Positions 27,083-32,540 of a stretch of DNA of 37,020 bases are shown here, in pieces. Every line of letters begins with the position of its first letter. Within the stretch, counting starts at the first letter, position 1. The notes under the pieces are model-generated. The model saw only the letters and a list, made by a program, of their open reading frames with translations. It was not told where the DNA came from and made no database searches. This DNA is from Xanthobacter autotrophicus (GTDB taxonomy: Bacteria; Pseudomonadota; Alphaproteobacteria; Rhizobiales; Xanthobacteraceae): the NCBI RefSeq assembly GCF_030015065.1, contig NZ_JAIVFN010000033.1, forward strand, positions 1-37,020, written 5' to 3'. The position numbers and the translations under genes were made by a program.

Positions 27083-28498
27083 ATGGTCGCCGCCATGACC
27101 CAAGCTGCCTTCTGCCCCGCCCCCCGGCTTGATGCGCCGACCCTCCTCGCCCGCTACGGGCAGCCGGTGCCGCGCTATACGAGTTATCCCACCGCGCCCC
27201 ATTTCTCCCCCGCCGTCGATGCCGCGACCTATGCCTCGTGGCTCGCGGAAGTGCCGGGGGATGCGCGTGTGTCGGCCTATGTGCACGTGCCCTTCTGCGC
27301 CGAGCTGTGCCTCTATTGCGGCTGCCAGACGGCGGTGGCCCGCAGCCGCACCCCGGTGAAGGCCTATGCCGAGCGGCTGGTTGCGGAGATCGGCCTCGTC
27401 GCCCGCCACCTGCCGGGCCGACTGAAGCTGTCCCACCTGCATTTCGGCGGCGGCACCCCCACCATGCTGGCGGACGAGGACTTCGCTTCCATCCTCGGCG
27501 CGCTGCGCGAGACCTTCGATTTTGCCCCGGACGCCGAGATCGCCATCGAGATCGACCCGCGGGTGATGGACGCCGACAAGGTGGAGACGCTGGCCCGCGA
27601 GGGCTTCAACCGCGCCAGCCTCGGGGTGCAGGATTTTGATCCCGCCGTGCAGCAGGCCATCGGCCGCCACCAGTCGTGCGAGGAGACCCAGGCGGTGGCG
27701 GATGCCCTGCGCGCGGCCGGCATCGCCGCCCTCAACCTAGACCTCATGTACGGCCTGCCCCATCAGGACAAGGCTTCCGTCCGCCGCACGGTGGAGGCGG
27801 CCCTCGGCCTTGATCCGGACCGCATCGCCGTGTTCGGCTACGCCCATGTGCCGTGGATGAAGAAGCACCAGGCCCTGATCCCGGAAGACGCGCTGCCCGG
27901 CGCTGCCGAGCGTCTGGCGCAGGCCGAGCTGGTGGCGGACATGCTCGCTGCCCATGGCTACGTGCCGGTGGGGCTCGACCATTTCGCCCGCGCGTCGGAC
28001 GCCATGGCGGAACGGGCGGCGGCGGGAACGCTGAAGCGCAACTTCCAGGGCTACACCACCGACGACGCCCCAGTGCTCATCGGCTTCGGCGCCTCGGCCA
28101 TCGGCGCGCTGCCGCAGGGCTATGTGCAGAACCTGCCCGCCACGCCGACGTGGCACAAGGCGGTGGAGGCCGGCACCCTGCCCATCGGGCGCGGCGTCGC
28201 GCTCAGCGACGAGGACCGGCTGCGCCGTCACGTCATCGAGCGGCTCATGTGCGACCTCGCCGTGGACCTCGATGCGGCCTGCGCGCAATACGGCTTTCCG
28301 CGCGGCTTCTTCGCCGACGAGATCCACGCCCTGGAGCCCTTGATCGTGGACGGCCTCGCCTTTCGCCACGGCGCGGTGGTGGAGGTGCCGGAAGCCGCGC
28401 GCCCCTTCACCCGCGTGGTCTGCGCCGTGTTCGATGCGCGCCTTGCGGCAAGCCGCGCCGCAGCCCCGGAGCAGAAGCGCCACGCCGCGGTGGTCTGA
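27083..28498 (+). CDS. hemN: Oxygen-independent coproporphyrinogen III dehydrogenase HemN
   Basis: The protein has 471 residues from ATG 27083, or 467 from ATG 27095 (MTQAAF). It is a radical-SAM enzyme: the cluster cysteines are C72-x3-C76-x2-C79 (FCAELCLYCGCQ), followed by a SAM-binding glycine run HFGGGTP. The N-terminal YGQPVPRYTSYPTAPHF and the C-terminal domain with NFQGYTT are diagnostic of true HemN and not HemW. It oxidatively decarboxylates coproporphyrinogen III without O2, supplying haem under low oxygen. It stands beside fixK-fixLJ with a FixK-type box upstream. The ribosome site (GGGCAAGGG) is 11 bases from 27083, so that start is slightly favoured. Two palindromic repeats lie between its stop and fixK. 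Confidence 0.94.
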   Translation: MVAAMTQAAFCPAPRLDAPTLLARYGQPVPRYTSYPTAPHFSPAVDAATYASWLAEVPGDARVSAYVHVPFCAELCLYCGCQTAVARSRTPVKAYAERLVAEIGLVARHLPGRLKLSHLHFGGGTPTMLADEDFASILGALRETFDFAPDAEIAIEIDPRVMDADKVETLAREGFNRASLGVQDFDPAVQQAIGRHQSCEETQAVADALRAAGIAALNLDLMYGLPHQDKASVRRTVEAALGLDPDRIAVFGYAHVPWMKKHQALIPEDALPGAAERLAQAELVADMLAAHGYVPVGLDHFARASDAMAERAAAGTLKRNFQGYTTDDAPVLIGFGASAIGALPQGYVQNLPATPTWHKAVEAGTLPIGRGVALSDEDRLRRHVIERLMCDLAVDLDAACAQYGFPRGFFADEIHALEPLIVDGLAFRHGAVVEVPEAARPFTRVVCAVFDARLAASRAAAPEQKRHAAVV

Positions 28499-28500
28499 AG

Positions 28501-28571
28501 GCGTTCTCTTTCTTGCGTTTAGAGGGCGATTCACAGAGCAAATTGTTTCAATTTGCTCGGATCGCGCTCTA
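28501..28571. repeat. Palindromic repeat, 71-bp right half copy
   Basis: This is 69/71 identical by eye to 28615-28685 and equals the right half of the 115-bp element. It contains the hairpin with arms GAGCAAATTG/CAATTTGCTC. It begins 2 bases after the hemN stop and ends where the full copy begins. Confidence 0.88.
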
Positions 28572-28685
28572 GAGCACGCGCCGATCTGCCTGCATCGCAA
28601 GCTGATCGGAGAACGCGTTCTCTTTCTCGCGTTTAGAGGGCGATTCACCGAGCAAATTGTTTCAATTTGCTCGGATCGCGCTCTA
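28571..28685. repeat. Interspersed palindromic repeat, full 115-bp copy B
   Basis: It has the same length and order as copy A at 10240-10354: AGAGCACGCG start, first hairpin with TGCATCGCA loop (arms here imperfect), the linker with TTCTCTTTC and GAGGGCGATTC, then a second hairpin and GCTCTA end. The second hairpin has arms GAGCAAATTG/CAATTTGCTC, whereas copy A has GATCAGATTG/CAATCTGATC; both changes are compensated. Confidence 0.92.
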
Positions 28686-28716
28686 AGGCCGGCGCGGCGG
28701 CCGGCTCTTCATGGCT

Positions 28717-28752
28717 CAAAAAGAAAAAGGCACGCGCCCGGAAGCGCGTGCC
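28717..28752 (-). terminator. Intrinsic terminator of fixK
   Basis: On the minus strand the arms GGCACGCGC and GCGCGTGCC (perfect 9 bp, loop TTCCGG) are followed by TTTTTCTTTTTG. It lies 53 bases past the fixK stop, so it is a textbook Rho-independent terminator. Confidence 0.92.
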
Positions 28753-28804
28753 GAAGGAGGTGCACCGCAGATGAAGATTGCGGCACGCCGGGGGAAAAGA
28801 CGGA

Positions 28805-29515
28805 TCAGGAATTCAGGCGCTTCAGCGCCACCCCGTCGCGCAGCACCACGCGGCGGGACGAGGGCAGGGCGATGGCCGAAATCTCCTCAAGATGGGTCAG
28901 GGTGCGCGACACCGTCTCGATGGTGAGGCCGAGGAAGTCGGCGATGTCCTGCCGCGACATGGGCAGCGTCACCTCGATGCCGTTCGTGCCCTGGCCGGAG
29001 CCGGCGCGCGCCGCCATGTCGAGCAGGAAGGTGGCGACCCGCTCCTGGGCGGTCTTGCGGCCGAGCACCAGCAGATGGTCCTGGGCGCGGCCGAGCTCGG
29101 AGGCGGTGAGCGCCCACAGAGCATGGGACAGCTCGGCGTCGTCGGCGGCGCGGGCGAAGAGAAGGGAGCGCTTCACGCGCACCACCTTGCATTCGCTCAC
29201 GGCCTCGGCGGAGAAGCGGTGGCGGAGCTCCATCTCCCAGCCGAACACGTCGCCGGCGAGGCAGAAAGTCTCGATCTGGCGCCGGCCATCGCCCAGCAGC
29301 TTGCAGATGCGTACGGCACCGGAGAGAACCACATAGAGATGGTCTGCAGCCTGATCCTCGCCGAAGATCTCGGCATTGCGGGCATAGGAGGCTACGACAC
29401 CGAGGCGGGCCACCACGTCGACGGGGGAACGGGCCTCGGCCTCGTCGCCCCAGCGCGGAGCGGTCATGGGATGCGCATAGGCCTTCTGGGCGATCGCTGC
29501 GGCGGGGCTCGGCAT
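28805..29515 (-). CDS. fixK: FixK-type CRP/FNR transcription regulator
   Basis: This 236-residue regulator has a CNBD-like sensor domain (about 35-150) and a helix-turn-helix (about 186-212, [21 protein letters not shown]). The E200-x2-S203-R204 pattern of the recognition helix equals the FNR E-x2-S-R code for TTGAT half-sites. The N-terminal cysteine cluster that FNR needs for its iron-sulfur cluster is missing, so the protein is FixK type and depends on control of its synthesis. The ATG has GGAAGGG at 7 bases. It diverges from fixL, and FixJ- and FixK-type sites lie between them. It activates high-affinity respiration and related genes under low oxygen. Azorhizobium-like FixK is the closest in appearance. 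Confidence 0.92.
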   Translation of the reverse strand: MPSPAAAIAQKAYAHPMTAPRWGDEAEARSPVDVVARLGVVASYARNAEIFGEDQAADHLYVVLSGAVRICKLLGDGRRQIETFCLAGDVFGWEMELRHRFSAEAVSECKVVRVKRSLLFARAADDAELSHALWALTASELGRAQDHLLVLGRKTAQERVATFLLDMAARAGSGQGTNGIEVTLPMSRQDIADFLGLTIETVSRTLTHLEEISAIALPSSRRVVLRDGVALKRLNS

Positions 29516-29557
29516 CGGTTTACCCTTCCATCACGTTGGATAAAGGGATAACCGGCC

Positions 29558-29571
29558 TTGACGCATCGCAA
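29558..29571. promoter_or_regulatory. FixK-type box in the fixK-fixL intergenic region
   Basis: TTGACGCATCGCAA fits TTG(A/C)-N6-(T/G)CAA. It lies between the FixJ-like site and the fixK start, near where the core promoter of fixK is expected, so repression of fixK by FixK is the simplest reading. Activation of fixL (start at 29683) is possible, but no -10 is found at class-II distance. Confidence 0.6.
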
Positions 29572-29586
29572 AATTCGGATCGAACA

Positions 29587-29615
29587 CTTAAGTCGGTGCC
29601 CTTAAGTAGTTTTAC
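29587..29615 (-). promoter_or_regulatory. Candidate FixJ-binding region upstream of fixK
   Basis: Two CTTAAGT heptamers start 14 bases apart (29587 and 29601). The second continues as CTTAAGTAGTTTTAC, which resembles the TAAGTA(A/G)TTT core of FixJ~P sites recalled from rhizobial fixK promoters. Location 72-100 bases upstream of the fixK ATG fits activation of fixK by FixJ. Confidence 0.6.
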
Positions 29616-29682
29616 GGAGTTGCCTCGCGTGGCTTCAGAAGGGACGGGCCGGCTCCGATCGGGTGACGGCGCCAGGGACGGT

Positions 29683-31209
29683 ATGGCAGGCGGAATGGAC
29701 AGCGTGGTGACCAATATGTCCGCACGGCGCCCGGCCGGGCGGGTGCCGTGGACCGACGCCTTCGTCGGCGGCGCGGTGGCGCTTGCCGTGCTCGGGCTCG
29801 GCCTCGTCGTGGGCTTCCCCCCGTTCCGGGCCGAGGGGCTGATGCTCCAGCTCGCCGGGGTGATGCTGGTGAGCGGGCGCGGGCTCGTCGCCGGCGGCAG
29901 CGCGCTGGCGGTCGCCATCGCGGCGGGGGCGGCGCTCGCGCTGGCCACGGGCACAGGCAGCCCCACCGCCGGCAATGCGGGCTTCGATCCCGCGACGCTC
30001 GCCTTGTTCCTTGCGGTGGGCCTCGGCATCGCCATCCTGGGCGAGCGGCTGCGGCGCACGAGGCTCGACGCGGCGGCCCGCAACCGCGACCTGCTGGCGC
30101 GCGAGGCGCACCTGTCCTCCATCCTCGACACCGTGCCCGACGCCATGGTGGTGATCGACGAGCGCGGCATCATGCGCTCCTTCTCCAGCGCGGCGGAGCG
30201 CCTGTTCGGCTATACGGCGGCGGAAGCGGTGGGGCAGAACGTCTCGATCCTGATGCCGGGTCCGCACCGCCAGAATCACGACGGCTATCTCGGACGCTAC
30301 CTGGCGACCGGCGAGCGGCGCATCATCGGCATCGGCCGGGTGGTGGTGGGCGAGCGCAAGGACGGTTCCACCTTTCCCATGGAGCTGGCGGTGGGCGAGA
30401 TGCGCTCCGCCTCCGAGCGCTTCTTCACCGGCTTCATCCGCGACCTCACCGAGCGTCAGGAGACCGAGGCGCGGCTGCAGGAGCTGCAGGCGGAGCTGGT
30501 CCACATCTCCCGCCTCACCGCCATGGGCGAGATGGCGTCCACCCTCGCCCACGAGCTGAACCAGCCGCTCTCCGCCATCGCCAACTACATCAAGGGCTCG
30601 CGCCGGCTGCTGGATGCGGGAAGCTTCAAGGTGGAGATGCTCCAGGGCGCGCTGGAGAAGGCCGGGGAGCAGGCCCTGCGCGCCGGCCAGATCATCCGGC
30701 GGCTGCGGGACTTCGTCTCCCGCGGGGAGAGCGAGCGGCGGGTGGAAAGCCTCTCCAAGCTGGTGGAGGAGGCGAGCGCCCTCGCTTTGGTGGGCGCCAA
30801 AGAGCATGGTATCCAGGTGCGCTTTCAGTTTGACCCGAAGTGCGACCTCGTGCTCGCCGACAAGGTGCAGGTCCAGCAGGTATTGCTGAACTTGATGCGC
30901 AACGCCCTGGAGGCAATGATGGAGACGCCGCGGCGCCAGCTACTGGTGAAGACCGAGGCGGCAGAGGACGATATGGTGATGATCAGCGTCTCGGACACGG
31001 GCCACGGCATTTCGGCGGAATACGCCCCGCAGTTGTTCACGCCGTTCGTCACCACCAAGAGGCACGGCATGGGGGTGGGGCTGTCCATTTCGCGCACCAT
31101 CATCGAGGGTCATGGCGGCCGCATCTGGGCCGAACCCAATCCCCAGGGCGGCGCGGTGTTCCGCTTCACCTTGCGCGCGGTGGGCGAGGAGGTGGCGCTT
31201 CATGACTGA
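29683..31209 (+). CDS. fixL: Oxygen-sensor histidine kinase FixL
   Basis: The protein has 508 residues from ATG 29683 (AGGGA 4 bases upstream; ATG 29695 is an alternative). Three or four transmembrane helices occupy residues about 25-120. A PAS domain (about 140-255) holds the proximal haem histidine H199 in [17 protein letters not shown] and the signalling arginine R219 in IIGIGR. The kinase core has the phospho-histidine H290 in [13 protein letters not shown]-box N407, D438 in SDTGHG and the [12 protein letters not shown]-lid motif. Oxygen on the haem inhibits autophosphorylation. The match to Bradyrhizobium FixL continues through the whole C-terminal half. The ATGACTGA overlap with fixJ indicates co-translation. 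It diverges from fixK. Confidence 0.95.
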   Translation: MAGGMDSVVTNMSARRPAGRVPWTDAFVGGAVALAVLGLGLVVGFPPFRAEGLMLQLAGVMLVSGRGLVAGGSALAVAIAAGAALALATGTGSPTAGNAGFDPATLALFLAVGLGIAILGERLRRTRLDAAARNRDLLAREAHLSSILDTVPDAMVVIDERGIMRSFSSAAERLFGYTAAEAVGQNVSILMPGPHRQNHDGYLGRYLATGERRIIGIGRVVVGERKDGSTFPMELAVGEMRSASERFFTGFIRDLTERQETEARLQELQAELVHISRLTAMGEMASTLAHELNQPLSAIANYIKGSRRLLDAGSFKVEMLQGALEKAGEQALRAGQIIRRLRDFVSRGESERRVESLSKLVEEASALALVGAKEHGIQVRFQFDPKCDLVLADKVQVQQVLLNLMRNALEAMMETPRRQLLVKTEAAEDDMVMISVSDTGHGISAEYAPQLFTPFVTTKRHGMGVGLSISRTIIEGHGGRIWAEPNPQGGAVFRFTLRAVGEEVALHD

Positions 31210-31843
31210 CGCTCGGGTCTCCGCGGTGATCCATGTCATCGACGATGACGAGGCGGTGCGCCAGTCGCTGGTCTTCCTGCTGGCCACCGCCGGACATACG
31301 GTGCTGGAGCACCCCTCGGCGCGTCATTTCGTGGAAGCGGGGTTGCCGGCGGCCGATCCGACCATCAGCTGCATCATCACCGACGTGCGCATGCCGGACA
31401 TGACCGGCATCGACCTGCTGCATCACCTGAAGGACAAGGGCTCCACCGTGCCGGTCATCGTCGTCACCGGCCATGGCGACGTGCCTTTGGCGGTGGAGGC
31501 CATGAAGCTCGGCGCCGCCGACTTCCTGGAAAAGCCGTTCGACGACGTGGCCATCCTGGACACGGTGAAGTCCGCGCTGTCGCGGCGCGAGAAGGCCCAC
31601 CAGCACGATGCCCTGCGCGAGCAGGTGACGGAGCGCATCGCCGCCTTGTCCCAGCGCGAGCGCCAGGTGCTGGAATGCCTGGTGGCCGGCCAGGCCAACA
31701 AGACCATTGCCTACGAGCTGGGCATCAGCCCTAGGACGGTAGAGGTATACCGTGCAAACGTGATGACCAAGATGAAGGCGCAGAGCCTGTCCGAGCTGGT
31801 GCGCATGGCGCTGCTGGCCGGCCTGACGCCGGGGGTGGCGTAG
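31202..31843 (+). CDS. fixJ: Response regulator FixJ
   Basis: The protein has 213 residues, with a receiver (about 8-125) and LuxR-type output (about 145-208). The acidic pocket is D14-D15-D16, the phospho-acceptor D61 lies in [13 protein letters not shown], the switch threonine in VVTGHGD, and the lysine in FLEKPF. The output helix-turn-helix is [16 protein letters not shown] ... [15 protein letters not shown], a FixJ/NarL type. The ATG overlaps the fixL stop by 8 bases. It is phosphorylated by FixL at low oxygen and then activates fixK; candidate sites are visible upstream of fixK. A FixK-type box and promoter follow its stop, serving the next gene. Confidence 0.96.
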   Translation: MTDARVSAVIHVIDDDEAVRQSLVFLLATAGHTVLEHPSARHFVEAGLPAADPTISCIITDVRMPDMTGIDLLHHLKDKGSTVPVIVVTGHGDVPLAVEAMKLGAADFLEKPFDDVAILDTVKSALSRREKAHQHDALREQVTERIAALSQRERQVLECLVAGQANKTIAYELGISPRTVEVYRANVMTKMKAQSLSELVRMALLAGLTPGVA

Positions 31844-31880
31844 GCCGGAGGGGCGAGCCGGAGTGCCGCAGCGCCGGTGC

Positions 31881-31929
31881 TTGATCTAACGCAACGCCGG
31901 ATCCCTCCTCCCAAAGTAGACTGAACATA
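31881..31929 (+). promoter_or_regulatory. FixK-dependent class-II promoter for the stand-alone receiver gene
   Basis: The box TTGATCTAACGCAA (31881-31894) fits TTG(A/C)-N6-(T/G)CAA. The hexamer TAGACT (31917-31922) shares four bases with TATAAT, and its centre is 32 bases from the box centre, exactly the class-II FNR/FixK spacing. The predicted start of transcription is near 31929, leaving a leader of about 66 bases before the ATG at 31995. Confidence 0.75.
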
Positions 31930-31994
31930 AATCGACCACGCGGACCCTTCCGGCCGGGTGGACCCACGAGGGGGTCGTGGGAAGGATGTGGCAG

Positions 31995-32381
31995 ATGATC
32001 GTGTCCAACGCGGCGCCCGCCTTCGTCGTCCACGTGGTGGATGACGATCCGGCCGTCTGCAGCTCGCTGAAGTTCGCGCTGGAGGTCGATGGCTTCAGCG
32101 TGCGGACCTATGCGCGCTCGGAGGACGTGCTCGCGGCCGACCTGTCCGGTGGCTGCATGATCGTGGATTACAATCTGCCCGGCCTGAACGGCCTCGACCT
32201 GCTGCGCGAGCTCGACCGGCGCCAGGTCCACCTGCCGGCCTTCCTCATCACCAGCAATCCCGCCCAGCACGTGCGCCACCGGGCCACCGCCCAAGGCGTC
32301 GCCATCATCGAGAAACCCCTCCTCGGCAACCAGCTCAGCGAGGCCGTGCGCGACAGTTTCGTGCGGTCCGGCCACTGCTGA
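31995..32381 (+). CDS. Stand-alone receiver-domain protein next to fixLJ
   Basis: The protein has 128 residues from ATG 31995, with GGGAAGG 9 bases before it; ATG 31986 and GTG 31977 are possible but poorly spaced. It is a complete receiver and nothing else: acidic D16-D17-D18, phospho-acceptor D58 in MIVDYNLPGLNG, T86 in LITSNP and K107 in IIEKPL. No output domain follows, so it may take phosphate from FixL, or bind a partner protein. It has its own FixK-type promoter, so it would be made when the FixLJ-K cascade is on, as expected for a feedback element. From memory, Bradyrhizobium has a comparable single-domain regulator gene between fixJ and fixK2; this should be checked. Confidence 0.85.
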   Translation: MIVSNAAPAFVVHVVDDDPAVCSSLKFALEVDGFSVRTYARSEDVLAADLSGGCMIVDYNLPGLNGLDLLRELDRRQVHLPAFLITSNPAQHVRHRATAQGVAIIEKPLLGNQLSEAVRDSFVRSGHC

Positions 32382-32476
32382 TTCCCGGCGCCCCAGTCTT
32401 CTGTCTGCCTTCCCCTCATGGTGTTCCCGTGCCTAACTGGGCGCGGTCGGCAGCGTGTTGACGCTGCGGAACACCC

Positions 32477-32523
32477 GAGCCGGATCCGGCCAGGTTGCGA
32501 TGCAGCCGGGCCGGATCCCGCTC
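32477..32523. repeat. 47-base palindrome, possible reversed relative of the 115-bp repeat
   Basis: Arms of 22 bases, opening GAGCCGGATCC and closing GGATCCCGCTC, pair with three mismatches around a GAT loop. The loop region TTGCGATGCA is the reverse complement of the loop of the 115-bp repeat (TGCATCGCAA), and the ends are GAGC/GCTC as in that repeat. It lies 18 bases before the Pat-like gene, so it will also be in that transcript's leader. No T-tract. Confidence 0.6.
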
Positions 32524-32540
32524 CAGCAGCGAGGCCGTTC

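Noticed and set aside
28501-28685. Tandem repeats as a possible CRISPR array
   Set aside because: The units are 71 and 115 bp, directly adjacent and internally palindromic, with no unique spacers and no cas genes.
28434-29336. A 300-codon open frame through the palindromic repeats and over fixK
   Set aside because: It runs through repeats and the fixK terminator and is antisense to fixK; repetitive low-complexity product.
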